From Apostichopus japonicus (taxonomy: Eukaryota > Echinodermata > Holothuroidea > Aspidochirotida > Stichopodidae): 64,000 nt of DNA. The stretch is from positions 22,037,265 through 22,101,264 of the forward strand of contig NC_092573.1 of the NCBI RefSeq assembly GCF_037975245.1, in the 5' to 3' direction. Of the stretch, positions 12,245 through 25,335 are shown piece by piece; position 1 is the stretch's first letter, and each line of letters opens with the position of its first letter. A program made the position numbers and the translations under genes. The notes under the pieces are model-generated. The model did not search any database and was not told the DNA's origin. It saw nothing but the letters and a program-made list of their open reading frames with translations.

Positions 12245-14138
12245 CTCAATGCGACAAAAGGAGAGATAAGAGCCGCACGGCACAGAACCAGTAGTGATGC
12301 AGCTTTGATATGACACGACGGTGCGGGGGGGGGGGGCAGGGGGGAGACGATGACGTCGTCGACGACGACCAAGATGAAATTAATACTCCGGATCCGAGGG
12401 TGTAATACTTCAAAATGAGAGGTGCCCGAACCGAATTGAATCTTCTTGTACTTTTATCCCCGAATTTGGGGTAATAGATGATTAAACAGAAGAGAAGAGA
12501 AGAAGAGAAAAAATAAGAAGCCTATGGCCTTGAGTTTAAGGCTCTCTCCGTCATATTATATGTCGGCAGACGGTAGCTATTGACGATGACCTAAACATGG
12601 AGGTTACCACGGTAATACAAAGGCATTGGCAAGGCATTGGCAAATGAAAGCTGGAGTTAAAGCAAAACTTTGCTTGTGTGAACGAATCGTTGACAACTTT
12701 CTGTCGTAGAATTCACACGGGCGGGCAGGCGGGGGGGTTACACATACTGCATAAGGATCAACTCAATTTCACTTCCCGATTGGAGGACACTGCCTTAAAT
12801 CGGGTCATCATTTCGTTTTGGTTTTAGGTAGTGGTATGTTGTTTTAAGTATTAAAGCTAGTACTTGATTGGTCCGTGGTGATCCTGATGTTGATCGATTC
12901 GTAATAATGCCGAACATTTTCTGCATTTTGCAGTAATTTTGTGATATTAATGCACCTGGCAGCGTGGTGAATGATGTCATCACGGCAATTCAATTGAAAA
13001 TGATTTTGGTTCTTCACTTATGATATTGAACCCACTAATTCACACAGGATCATATTTGTACAAATATGTTGCATTTTTCATGACATTCTAAAACACAGAC
13101 AAACATTGACAACTGAGCCCAAACATGTCACAAAAACAAAATTCTGAATGAATTTGCAACTGTTTTCAAATGTTAAATTATCGATAAGATCTATAAGGAA
13201 TGAACATTTTATGTTGCACCAAAAATGATTCACTTTTTTTCTGTTTTTTTTTTTCCTTCCCCCCCCCCTCCCATGTTGTTCTTTTCTAAACTTCATTTTG
13301 CTTTTCCTGCCTCGTTTTGTTTCTTCCTGCCAGTTGTTAAATTAAAATGCCGATGTGAGAAGACAATCCCCTTCCTACAGCCTAAAGACTTGTATCCTTC
13401 CTATCCATCACCTTGTCTCTTTGCCATAATTTATGTATTACTTAAAAATACAACAATTTACTACCTACAGTCTGTATCACTTATAAAAATTTTGAAGTTT
13501 TTTTTTTTTCTTCATAAATTGCAGTTTTGAATGATTTGTTGGCAGTGGAAAATATCTTCTTTTATTTTAACTTGTGGCTATCAAAACCAAACAGACCATA
13601 CCTAATGGCGCGTAACAAGCTCTCGTAAATAACAAAAAGTCCAACTTGTGTGAATTGTTAGATATTTTGACATGATATGAACACATCATAAGTAACATGC
13701 AGAAGACGTGAGATACCTTCACAAGTACGATCACAAAAATATGAAAAATTATAGCCAGATGGCAAAATCAGCATTCTCCATTTTCCCCTTGTCAACAATG
13801 ACACACTCCCTTGGGGACTGATGTAAATTAAATTCAATACATGTCTCGCATTTTTCAACACTGTGAAATCATGTCTGCGTCTGCCAAAAAAGGTAAAATT
13901 TGCATTTGCATTTTTTTTTCTTCGACCAAGACTTTCTGTAAATCAATTCAGTAATGTAATTCCCTGAGCAACTAATGCGACATCATTGCGTCTCGTTTTA
14001 AAGATGAGCAGCGAAAAATTCCAAAAGATATTATTGCATATTTCTTACTGCAAAAATAGATAATTATACTTTTCTGGTCCAAGCAAGGAATTCTGGAGCA
14101 GACTACATTCAATCTCACTCTTTAGGGTCTTTACTTAC
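12245..14138. other. Non-coding NCX intron sequence (proposed)
   Basis: It contains a G run at 12322-12345, a GACGTCGTCGACGACGACC stretch near 12352-12370 and poly(T) tracts near 13245 and 13500. No gene seen. Confidence 0.4.
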
Positions 14139-14193
14139 ACTAGGCCTTCAACCAAAGCCTTCGACAATGCTTTATAAAATAGAATGCTACCAT
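14139..14193 (-). CDS. SLC8A-like: NCX candidate exon 4 (loop segment)
   Basis: A 55-nt candidate exon lies between the acceptor ACCTTTGCAG and the donor AGT|GTAAGT. Only one frame is open, and it is the phase 1 frame needed after microexon 3. The split codon makes Asp, then GSILFYKALSKALVEGL; it ends in phase 2. The helical, lysine-rich character suits the cytosolic loop between XIP and the first Calx-beta domain. It does not join exon 6 in frame directly, so it must be part of a longer or alternative path with exon 5. Confidence 0.35.
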
Positions 14194-15928
14194 CTGCAAA
14201 GGTGGTTCACAAACCCCTCCCTCTAACAGCTTGTGGTCATGTGACCTCACATGTTTATAGGAACTTGTTAGCTCTTACACTTACAGTATCAGTATCAGGG
14301 ATCATTTCCTAATGACTCAAACTGGAAACAAATAACCTGAGAGATAAGGGATGTTCTACATCTTTACCCCCCACCCCCCCTCACAAAAACATGAAATGGA
14401 GGGACTACTAATTGTACGGAGTGTTAATCAAGACAGATGATGAACGGGTACAATTATTCACGAGGAGGCTTAAAAATGCCCATGGGTGCAACAGAGGTGA
14501 CAATCAAAGTCCAAGATCCCGGGTAAAAAGTCATTATTTAGAAACAAAAGCAATGTGGATACTGCTGCTACATGTCTCTTAGAGTTATTAACTTCCCACG
14601 ACTGCCGGGGATCGATACCAGGAAAAGCTGTGACATGTCAAAGGTCGTGAACTTAAAACGGTTTTTCTAGTTTGCTCTTAAAAAATTAAAATGAGTTTCT
14701 TTCAGTGGATGCCATACAAAAAACCTTGCATGTTCAGTGAAACAACTGGCCATGCTTCATTTCTCAGATAGGTTTTGTTCATTTGAGATTGAGGGATGAA
14801 GTGGGATAGCGTAAGGGGTGGGGAAAGGGTGGTACGAAAGTGAGGAAAGTGTGCACCGTAAGGTTTTCATAGCCACCTTTTCACTGCAAGGATATGAGTT
14901 TTTGTTTTTCTTAAATATGCCAAACAATATCACAGAACCTAGTATGCCAATTAGGATTGCAACTGTCACCCTCTAAGAGGCTCTTACAGAATGAGGTCTG
15001 ATTGGCAAACTTAAATAAGGATTCTCGTCTGTTGTCAACATCTTATTACCCAGAGAGTTTTTCATATTAATATCAATCTCATATCATGTTAACACACAAG
15101 TTGGAATATTTTTAAAGTAAACTGAGGTATACAGTACTTCATTACAGTTTTAGAAATATTGCGGTCGGTGATTAATAGTTTCAGCTGCTGTAACTTGACA
15201 ACGACATTGCCACTGGATTTACTTAAGTCTAAATATCACATTTCAAAAATGTAAATAAATGAATCAAAAAATGTTATACTATAAACATAGAAGCAAAAAA
15301 TAAAACATAACCAGCTGCTATCAAAGGAAAAACTCACAGATATTAAGAATGCATGGTTGTAACTCTACCGGCGAGGATGATAAATTTGTCATTTCTATCC
15401 CCTTCATATTTACGATACAATGCATGCTGTGATATGATGAATACATTGTATATAATGTCATGCACCAAAACCATGCGGATGGGTGATACAGTAATTTGGA
15501 CACAACAGTTCCATTATTCATATAAATGTGTTGAAAATACTGACAGAGAACACAAAGTGAAATACATTAATTTGGTCGAATTAAGTGTTTTGCCGTATTT
15601 TCTCTGAAGCCAAATCCTGTTTTTTTCCTCAAAATTGAGTGAGAATTGAAAATTTTGTATACCTTTAAATCTTATACTCATCACTGAAATGTCAATTCTG
15701 TACTAAATAAATATTTCATTTATTTGAAAGATAACCATTTATAAAAAAAAATCAAAAAAAGACTACAAATCAGACAAAAAAAGCACCTTAAATTATGTCT
15801 ACATTTACCACAAAAAATGGTCAAAACATAAAAAAAATATATATAATTTTACAAACATAAAAACATAAAAATAGTAACATAAGGTAAAAGACATGAAAAT
15901 AGAAGCTGGAAAGTATGAAAAGACGTAC
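14194..15928. other. Non-coding NCX intron sequence (proposed)
   Basis: AT-rich unique sequence, A-rich near 15740-15845. Nothing recognised. Confidence 0.4.
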
Positions 15929-15949
15929 CTTGATCTAAGTAACGTTGAC
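15929..15949 (-). CDS. SLC8A-like: NCX candidate microexon 3 (21 nt)
   Basis: A 21-nt exon sits between a long pyrimidine-rich acceptor (CTTTCTTTCTTTTCC..., ending ACCTTAG) and the donor AAG|GTACGT. It is phase 1 to phase 1: the last G of exon 2 plus GT gives Gly, then QRYLDQ, then a final G. Adding or skipping it keeps the frame, as expected for an alternatively spliced loop microexon. The acceptor tract is the best of all the small exons, but an exon this short could arise by chance, so RNA evidence would decide. Confidence 0.45.
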
Positions 15950-17869
15950 CTAAGGTCGCGTGTGAGACAGAACCACAGCAAATAGAGAATAGAAGTAGGT
16001 CAAAGGTCGGAAAGAGTTGGAAAGAAAGAAAAAAGAGTAGAAGACAACAATTTTTTGATACATTAGGACTCAAAGTCTGTTATAACATCAATGGCAACAT
16101 TGCATAAATTGTCGGTGCAGGAAATAAGAGATACATAATACAGGTTAAAAGACAGCAGCAGAGAACATGAATTCCTGGGTACTGAAGATACCAAAGCTGG
16201 TTATTGAAACAAAGAAATCTGAGCTCAAAACTAACATTTCTATTTCACTTTTTGACCAAGAACATTCATCAGATATTAAATTGTCAGAGTAAAATTTTCT
16301 ATAAAATCACAACTTTTATCTCAAATTCTTGTCACTATAATCATTTTAAGTGAAGAATTTTATGTCATTGTCTCCCTCATGATTTGCAGATTCTTTTCTC
16401 TCTCAAAAAACAACAAACATTGTGCCATTCTAGCAATTTTTATAAAAATTTATCCAATTATTACTCAAAATAAAAACACAATAGATAGAAATTTGACACA
16501 ACATTCTCGTCTTTTTTTTTTTGTTCATTAGAAATTAACTTAATTAAAGCAAACATTGTAATGATTCCAATCAATTCTGTTGCTTGTCTTTTTTTTTTAT
16601 GCAGTAAAATTATTAAAACACATGCCTTATTGGAAAACCTTTGATTTTTATATTTAGAATGTCATATTTGCTATTAAAACTTGATACTTGGTCAAGGTAA
16701 GGAACTGTTTTGTAATGGGATTGACTATATATTTTGTGTGTGCATTTGGCAACAGCAGGGTGACAGAATGATGTCATGTTTGTTTTACAAGAAATTCAGA
16801 GCAAAAAAAGTTATTTCTAAACAAGGTGGGATTTCAAGAAATTGTGAATATGGAGAAAAACTGACAGCTAAGCAAACATGCCAAATGCATGGCTTTACGA
16901 TGTCATCACAATAAATTTTAAATGTTGTTGCACAATCATTATTTTAAAAAACAAAAATTTGACAGCCACAATTAAAAAGATGTATTAGTTTCACTACAAA
17001 AAACAAGATTAAAATGCAATCAAATTTTAGTAATACTAAAATCCCCATCATCCTTCCAACCGCGATAACTACACATGACGTTAAAGAACAGATTCTCTTT
17101 GCTCTTTTTTTTTAATAATTTGTCTCATTTCTTTTGTTAAATTTAATAAACCTTTACCATCTCGAGAAAGAAGATATTGTCAGACGTGCTTAAAGGCAAG
17201 AAGCTACCTGGAAGTAATGCCCTTTCAAGGACTTGAAAATTGAAATACATGACTGTAATAAGAATACAAGTTCAAGGCAATACAGACAGATGCTGTGAAT
17301 TTTATAACCTTCTTGAGAAAAGGATCTTTCATAATTCATAATGAAATTTTTGTTATTGAAAATCATTGACTTTTATTTGAATGCTCTCTTTTTAGCTATA
17401 GAAGCGAATCAATTTTGTTCTTCTCCAAAATCCATAGTTTTTCGTCTTTTTCTCCAATTGTAGGATATTCGATATATATAAAAGGAACGTTCAAGGTTAC
17501 CTATGCGACATGTCATCTCAATGATGGTGTTGTCATAGTAATAAATTTCATAAAAATAACAATAGGTTAGATTTCCAAAGAATTTTCTTATAAATTTTAA
17601 ATAGTTCTCATAGCGATGATTTTTGTGTCCCTATTAGATATAGTCCACCTTACTTGGCCATAAGGCTAGGTTTCCCTGGAATAATGGTCAATAATTACCA
17701 TCACAACATGACACAGTGATCTTCAGAAATGGATCAAAACTAACAGAGAGACCTCTTAACACACACAATTGTTTTGCGTTCGTTTGAAGAATTTAAAGGG
17801 TTATAGAGTACACCGATGGATCGTAAAAAGGTTGACGAAAAACGTCGTCTCTATATTTATAAAGCTTAC
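15950..17869. other. Non-coding NCX intron sequence (proposed)
   Basis: It includes the long pyrimidine tract of the microexon acceptor (minus strand, about 15955-16040). Otherwise AT-rich and featureless. Confidence 0.4.
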
Positions 17870-17939
17870 CTAGCTCGGGCATGTTGTTGTTTCTCCTCGT
17901 CGTGTCCGGTCTGGAGTCTGGGACAATCACTCGGTGCCT
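17870..17939 (-). CDS. SLC8A-like: NCX candidate exon 2 (end of XIP-like region)
   Basis: This 70-nt exon is inferred. The acceptor is CACAG at 17944-17940 (an alternative CAG lies 8 nt earlier) and the donor is CTAG|GTAAGC. It starts in phase 0, matching the end of exon 1, and ends in phase 1. It reads RHRVIVPDSRPDTTRR then NNNMPEL. RHRVIVPD resembles the residues that follow the XIP segment in known NCX proteins (KQRGMIIEHEGD in human NCX1). Starting at the earlier CAG in phase 0 would hit a stop, which favours the chosen acceptor. The polypyrimidine tract is modest. Without transcript data the exact start remains open. Confidence 0.55.
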
Positions 17940-20900
17940 CTGTGACCCTGACAAGAGTAACATGAGTAACATTAAGATGTATTTGTTGCCGTAGTAGCAC
18001 GTCTGAAGTAACCACGGAGATGGCTACGTAAAAGAAGCTACTTGACTTTTCGCTGTGTATTAACTTCACTGCCATATGATAGGTTGGAGATTAGGATGAG
18101 ACCCTTCAACACACTATTTGGGTCAGTCACCGGGAGAGGACAGTGCTACACGGTCCAATTTTCATACCAATCTAAACATAGGACAGTGAGAGTGACATTA
18201 TTGTGAAGAGACAGGGAAGTGAGAAGTGATATCAATCTAATCAACTACATTATTTAGGTTGTTGCTATGTCACAACAAATGTTTCAGATCTAGAGACTAA
18301 CCCATTTGCAATTTTTAAAGCAAACACAAAATACATGTACTGTGCTTAGCCTAGACCTACCACACTTTACAAAAACTAGGCCTAGCTTATGTTTCATATC
18401 AGGTACCTTACCACAAGTAGAGCAATGCATTTCTGTCCAAAAGGTTAACCCATTGGAGAAGGAGGTTAACCCAATGGATAAGATTTCTTAGTGAGGTGCC
18501 TTGATTGCTGGTTATTAAATTTCATACAGTTTTTCAAAAAAATATAAATGCTAAAAAAAAAATTGTGAATATACAAAAAGTTTGAGCCTGCAAAGCTGTT
18601 GATACTTACGGATGGATAGTAAATGTTTCTTCTGGTATCCTTCTTAAATTCTGCTGACTGTGAATTTAAAAAAAACGATGAATTTAATGTAAAGCAAAAA
18701 GCTACTACTGTATCTTAAAGGTCCAAATTGGTGTTGAATTTGATCCATTTTGGTAGTAACATAAGGTAACTGAAAATAATCCATTTTTAGTCAATCCAAC
18801 ATCATGGTCAGTAATGATGAAATTAGACAAAAACAACAAACTCTTAATGAATATCAATTTTAACAAATTAAATTTAAACATGAGGATCATAGAAGTTCTA
18901 AACACTGTATAAAATGGTTAATAATTCACTTTTTATAGGAGAAATCAATGTAATTCACATACTACAACCCAATATTATACTTAAAATACACTTAACAAAC
19001 TATAAGGTACAGTATGACTAATAGTACAATATATATTACATGACGTGTAATGATGTAAGGTTACGACCTCTTAAAATACAACTTTTATACGACATGAAAC
19101 ATTTTACTTATAAGCAACATTCGAATACAGCATGATCGTAGGTAAGGGACATTATTAGGAATTCCCCCCCCCCCCTAAAATTGCTTACATTTTGTTACAC
19201 ACACACATGCAAAGTTGTAACAAACACTGGAAACATTTGAACTTGTACTACACAGATGTAGTTCAAAATGATGGATATGATAGCACATTTTGCATCTAAG
19301 CCTTTCTTACCCAATCAAGGGGAAGTAGCAACCTCTCCCCTGAGACAGCCAACTTTCACCCCCTTCCCCCTCTCCCTTCCCAATTTAACCTGCCTACTGT
19401 TTGGGCCTGAAACATGATGATATGCTGCTGCAGCAAACACGCACCCTCCCGTACAGTTACAGTCAATATAAATTTAGCCGCTGATTACAACTCCTCTTTA
19501 CGCACATCAGACGGCATTGAACTGGAATTACTTGTCCATCTTGATGTTTCAAATCGTTTCAAATGACAGCAATTATCATTCATTAGTAAAGCCAAACTAA
19601 GTTATGACATGATGATCTGTGATGATTGCAGTTGATAATGACAGGGAATGCAAGGACACTTAAGAAATGGGCAGCAGAGAGAAATTACCATCTTAAGACA
19701 CGTCAATAATCACAGGAAAAAGAGAAAAAATATCTCACTGTTTTCGATGGGATGATCTAAAGGAATATATCCAAGTCGATTTCCTCTTTGACTTAAACTT
19801 GAGAAAATGACATGATTTGAAAATGGCAAAACCAAAAACTGGTAATGAACTAATTTTTACATCTTTTTTTTTACTTGAAGAGGTGATAAAACTACTACTT
19901 GTAAGTTCAAATTAATCTAGCATTCGATCTTTGAAAGAGGCCGATCATTGAGAATATAAAGTTTGCTCTTTCGAAGAAGGTAACCACAGATGATGGCTAC
20001 AAACCATAGCGATGGCAACGTGGGCCACGGTGCTTTATTAAAATTTGTATCGTTTTTCCTTTGTATGAAGCTAGGTAAATTAGAGAATGTATGTAGAGAC
20101 CAGACAGGTAAGGGATTAATGCAGTAAATAGTATGTAACTCCACAAAGAATGATATGATCATGTGTGTGTTCTTTAATAGCAACCTTTATGTTTAGCATA
20201 TCCATTGAAGGTAAAATGTTGTAAACTTTATATCTGTGAATATGCATCGGTCCACGAAGGCCTATAAAAGCATTGAAGACTCGCCCCAAACTGCGTGCCA
20301 CCCTCTGACAAAATACAGACAGTTAATGTAACGTGATACCTTGTTATCTTTTATCTAGACCGAAGTCCGTCGCTGTTATGTACACTGTGTTGTGGTATTG
20401 AACGTTGCTGCATGTATTGACTGTACACTAGTGTCTAATTACCGACGGTAGCAAGCTGTGTGTGTATTTTCTGGAATCAATGGTGGTGTCTAACACTTCT
20501 GTTACACCTCATTCGAAACTAGGTCAGATAACCGGCATCAGAGGTTTCTTTGTGCGTGAGTCTTCAATGCCTTTAATAACTTTAAAAGCTATACAACATT
20601 ATGTTAGTTGTAATTTGTTTGTGTTCAGTTTACCAACCAAAGATTGTCTTTATATTTCACTCAGCCTTTTTCATCTAAAAGTAGCATTTCATAGAATGTT
20701 TCATTAGAATCTGACCAAACTGAATGGGTACATACTCAAAAAAATTATAATATGATCAAGGTTGAGACAAAAATTCCCTCAGTTTTTTATGTCGCCAAAT
20801 TAACTTTCGTCAGCCAGTAATTAATGAATTTCACTCGATTTTTTCACCCTGACTCCTTCTGAGATTGTAGCAAAATCTCCATCAAAGTCGATTCAAGAAG

Positions 20901-22959
20901 TCTATCCCTAAGTTTTCCCTCTATACGACTGAGTCTTATGGCAGCAGCCGATGATCGACGGATAATGACGTCGATTCCTAATCTCATGTCATGCTTCTTC
21001 TGCATTTCCACTTGTCAGCTTCTAATTTATAGAGAAAACCTTCCCCTTATTCCAACTGAAGGTAAAATTCTTTCAAAATAATGAAAGCCAAGCAAATCAT
21101 TTCCATACCACCACCACCAAAAAAAAAAATAGTAAGTTAAATGTCATTTGTCTGGCAAACTGTAGCTATCCATTACGAATCAGCCGATATAAAGGTGTAA
21201 CTAAAACATTTGAAGGGAAAATTGATCAATGTATGTCTGCTGTCTGTTATCTGATCGGATGCATCTTGTAATACATCTCTTTAAGTAGGGAAAAGAAACT
21301 TTATTCTCTTGGGAGATTCATATTCTTTCTTTACAGATCTCAGAATGTGACTCTTTGCCACTGCCCTACTTTCATCACTGGAGGTTCTTAACATTTTCCA
21401 CTAGCACACAAGAAGATGGGAACTGAAGGGCTCAGAAAATATGAAATTGTCTCTAGCCTATAAATTATCAGATAAAATCATACAGTCTAAGTGCATGTAT
21501 TTAGGTCAGGCTTAGTTTGTACATGTATGCTTATTGTTTGCCCAATTTAAAAAGAATTTTAATACACTTTGAATATGAATACAAATTTTGATAAAAGCCT
21601 GATATTGTATGTTCTGCGAATTTGCTTGTCACTATTCTGACTTATTCAATCCCCCCAAAGACAATTACCACTACCAAAACAAAATATTGATATCTTCAAG
21701 AGATAATACATCTTGTGGCTGGACTTTAATTAAATCACTGACCATGCATAGTAACCACAGATGACTCGTCAATAATCTGTTCCAACATCACGTTACGCTA
21801 TATACAAAGTCAATTGAGCTGGTTCATTTAAAGTTCAACGTCCACACGGTGTCTTGTGTATATATTACCCATGCATCTCTCTAATTTACATATCTTTTAA
21901 ATTAATTAGCATATCAATTACTAGTTTCATTCTATTATTGACCTATATGCTCCGTGGTACCAGAGTATTGACTTACTTTATTCCTTTTCAAACAGTTGTT
22001 AAAGATGTTTTTTCTGTTCAGATGAAAGTGTTCATCTGTATAATTGTTTTTTGTGGTTTGGGTTTTTGATACATTGTAACAGAAATGATGCTAAACATCT
22101 CACCCAAAATTTATGAAACAAATGTGTCTAGGACAGAAGAATTATCCATAAACTGTTCGACTATATATACCTAACTTTATTACTGAAGTGCCTTGACTCA
22201 CAACACAACCATGACCAGCCTAAAGTATACCCCAACTCCATTACCTACCACCCCCACCCCCACCACCACATACCCACCCACCCATCCATCAATTAGAACA
22301 GAGGAACTTAAAAAAGGTCTCTCAGAAACGTTGATGTTGTTTAAATTAAAAACAAACAGAATGATTACAAAAATATATAAGATGTTCTCACCATTTTTTT
22401 GAAAATGCTATCTTGCGAAAAAGCAGCAACTCCCCATTTTCATCTATTTTTAATTAACATCGTACCCGGCTATGATATCTATCCTTTAAGAAGCTTCGGC
22501 TTAATAATTTACAGCGGGAGATGATTCCAAACAAACTGTGGCAAAACTTGACACCTCGTGTGATGGATAGTTCCTGTTTGAAATATCCAGGTACTCAAGC
22601 CTCCTTTTTTTTTACTTTAAACAATCCTAAGTGGATATGCAATACCGCTGTCAACACATTGTAAATTACCACCATGTAGTTAACACCTTTTCCGGGGATA
22701 AGTATGTTTTCGGATGGATGTAATCGAGAAGAAGAGGAACACTTTGAAGATGTTACGTACAGAGTCGACCGAGTAGGAAACTGATAAAACGTGTCAATTT
22801 CCATTTTGACACAATAATTGTTAAGTGCGTCTCAGTCGAGCGAGAGCAAAGAAAGTTTTTTTTAAGTGATAGCTGGTCGTCGGTAAACCGACTTACTAGC
22901 ACCGATCAGGAAGGAAAACATGTATGAAGGCCCTGCAACAGATGTCTTGATGAGTATGC
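17940..22959. other. Part of NCX intron 1 (proposed), unique sequence
   Basis: AT-rich. A small duplication GGTTAACCCATTGG / GGTTAACCCAATGG lies at 18444-18477. C-rich tracts near 19165, 19360 and 22245-22290. No exon or mobile element recognised. Confidence 0.4.
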
Positions 22960-22965
22960 AGTTAT

Positions 22966-23234
22966 CAGGGATGAGACTGAGCCGGGGGAAAAAAATCTGA
23001 AATTTATCGATCGCCGTCCTGGGGGAGGGGTTTAAGAGGAGGGGGTGTCCCCCTCCCCTTTAGAATTTTTTTGTCAGGTAAGGAGGGCTTAAATGCAAAA
23101 TGGTGGACTCTAGATGGAATCTATCACATCACGTAACTCGCCAAAAAAGTGTGGAATTTCTGCTTGTATAATTTATCCATTAGCTTTTTTGAACCAAATT
23201 CGGTGTTCCTTCCCTTCACAGTCCAGCATGTTCG

Positions 23235-23271
<37 letters not shown>

Positions 23272-23372
23272 AAATAAAAAAAATAATAAAAAACGCGAAT
23301 TACGAGAAAAAACGCGAACATGAAAAAAAAATAATCGGAAATCCGCGTTTCCGCGGAAGAGTCTCATGCCTG
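22966..23372. mobile_element. Probable hAT-type element, 407 bp, with internal poly(A)
   Basis: The ends CAGGGATGAGACT and AGTCTCATGCCTG form a 13-bp TIR with 1 mismatch; AGTTAT repeats directly outside both ends. The left interior (CCTGGGGGAGGGGTTTAAG, then GGGGGTGTCCCCCTC) is shared with the element at 23730-24090, so the two are related. A run of about 34 A lies inside at 23236-23269. Confidence 0.7.
23236..23269. repeat. Poly(A) run inside the hAT-like element
   Basis: About 34 A followed by an A-rich stretch to 23290. Confidence 0.95.
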
Positions 23373-23729
23373 AGTTATCGGAAAGAATATTAATGTTTAC
23401 ATGCCAACAGAACAATTGATCTGTTCATCACTGAACAGTAACACCGACAGTCATAACAAGTTCCATTAACAAATTACATGTTTGGTTTATCATATCAACA
23501 AACCACCCTTTGGAAAGGCAACTATCTATCACACCATATTTACAAAATTTGGGATAAAGATCTCCCTACAGCTCATTACAAAAGGAAACTTTATCACAAA
23601 TAAGAAATTATAACATTTTGTATTCCCCCACCCCTTCCCTCCTCCCCAACCCCTTGCGTTTGTTTTTTTGGTAAATTCCAGAGTAAGACAACCTTGAGTC
23701 AAGACATGTCCGGGTGTAATATCACTCCA

Positions 23730-24090
23730 CAGTGGCGTAGGAAGGTACTTTTGAGTGGGGGGGCTGAAGACTGATGGCTGGCCTGGGGGAGGGGTCTAAG
23801 GGGAGGGGGTGTCCCCCTCTCTTGGATTTTTTTTGCATTTCCAGGTGGCCACAGATGCAATTTGGTGCAATATAGCACACTTCAACTCTCACTCCATTTT
23901 GTAAAGAATTTTGCATTTTCACCTGGCCTTAAATACAATTTGGTGCTCCAAATGAGATTTTTTTCTCATTTGGAAATGAAAAAGGGGTTTCTGACTTGCG
24001 GAGCGGGGGACGGAATGATACTTCCGCCCCCCCATATTTTTCACTGGGGGGCTGGCGCCCCACCAGCCCCCCCCGGTTCCTACGCCCTTG
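23730..24090. mobile_element. hAT-type MITE, 361 bp, perfect TSD
   Basis: The ends CAGTGGCGTAGG and CCTACGCCCTTG form a 12-bp TIR with 2 mismatches. It is flanked by the 8-bp duplication TCACTCCA (23722-23729 and 24091-24098). The interior has long G and C runs near both ends, able to pair, and no transposase. Apparent ORFs across it are artefacts. Confidence 0.9.
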
Positions 24091-24949
24091 TCACTCCAGT
24101 AGACCAGTTTAAATTGCAGTTCAATCGAAAGCCTCTTTTTTCCTTTAGAATTACTCACTTTCTTCCTGCTACTGTTTCATGTAAAAATAACGAGCAAGGG
24201 AAGCCCAATTCATGAATATTAGATTTTGTCATTTTTGTCGGTTGAGTTCAAAGAGATGTAGTCACAGGAATTCAGTGTGTTATTGACATTGTGAAGGGAA
24301 CTTGCATTACTGATAAATACATAGCAAGCGGTAAAGTAGAAAATAAAATAATAAATTGTGATGATGAAGTACTAGTACTTGTTGTTAAGACTGCTAAGTC
24401 AAATTGCTAAAAATGTTGTTATATTTATTTCCTCGGCGGCTCGACGATGCTGCCACGAGATTGATGATTGAGATGATAAGGAATAGGTTCCCACAAATTG
24501 AGTCGATTTTGTGCGTTTGATTGCGCCAAATGGCTGACAGTCTCAAAGCCCGAGATATTAAAACTTGGAGCGATGGCAATTTGCATGTCTAGATGTAGAA
24601 TCCACAATATAAAATTTTGATTATAGAGACTATGGCTACCCGCCCTTGGCAGATTGTTGATGTTGTTCAGATGGAGGCTCTATTGTCTATCCAGGCTGGA
24701 AATATTTGTGATCAAAGCAGTTGTAGTAAGTTATGAAATGCTGGCAGTGATGCTGTACCATGCATAGATCTACATGCAGTTGTACAACCTCCACATACAG
24801 TACATTATTTAACAGATCTTTGTAATGATTTTCATTTAACAGTCTAAAAATATATCACCATTGGACCAAGATTGTCTCAAGGAGGTATGCAAAGAATTAG
24901 CATTCAGTCATTGAAGAGAATTTAATTCCCTCAAAGTTTAATATGGTAA

Positions 24950-25335
24950 TATACAAATAATGAATGGTTTCCATTCGTGCAATAGTGCAAATATTTCATG
25001 AGGAATGTTCCATTCAACTCGCCTGCGCCTCGTTGAATGGAACAAATTACATCTTTCAACGAATGAAATATTTGCACTATTGCACGAATGGAAACCATTC
25101 ATTATTTGTTTGATACAACACCTTCAAATTTGGATATAATTGGATGTAAACTGCACTCATGCAACAGATTGTTTTGAACAGACAGGTTTCTCTGCTCTCT
25201 TACCATTGAAAAAAGTGCTATCAAAAAAGTATAACACATGGTTCTATTTCATAGAGTGCAATAGAGCGGATTTTGCATGCAATCGACGAGCAATTGACCA
25301 ACCAAATGGCCGGAATATTATTAGGTGGTTGTATA
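24950..25335. mobile_element. Hairpin MITE, copy 1 (386 bp)
   Basis: The left half is a near-perfect palindrome: arm about 24954-25018, loop CTCGCCTGCGCCTC-like, arm about 25032-25108. The right half is unique sequence ending GGTTGTATA. The whole unit starts TATACAA. The second copy at 28266-28657 is about 90 percent alike. There is no coding capacity. Superfamily is unclear; a TA target site is possible. Confidence 0.75.

Noticed and set aside
11905-12316. Overlapping ORFs of 64-111 codons on both strands
   Set aside because: No domains; they shadow the GC-richer stretch around candidate exon 5.
23114-24215. ORFs of up to 117 codons across hAT-like elements
   Set aside because: They run through G, C and A runs of non-autonomous transposons and have no transposase motifs.
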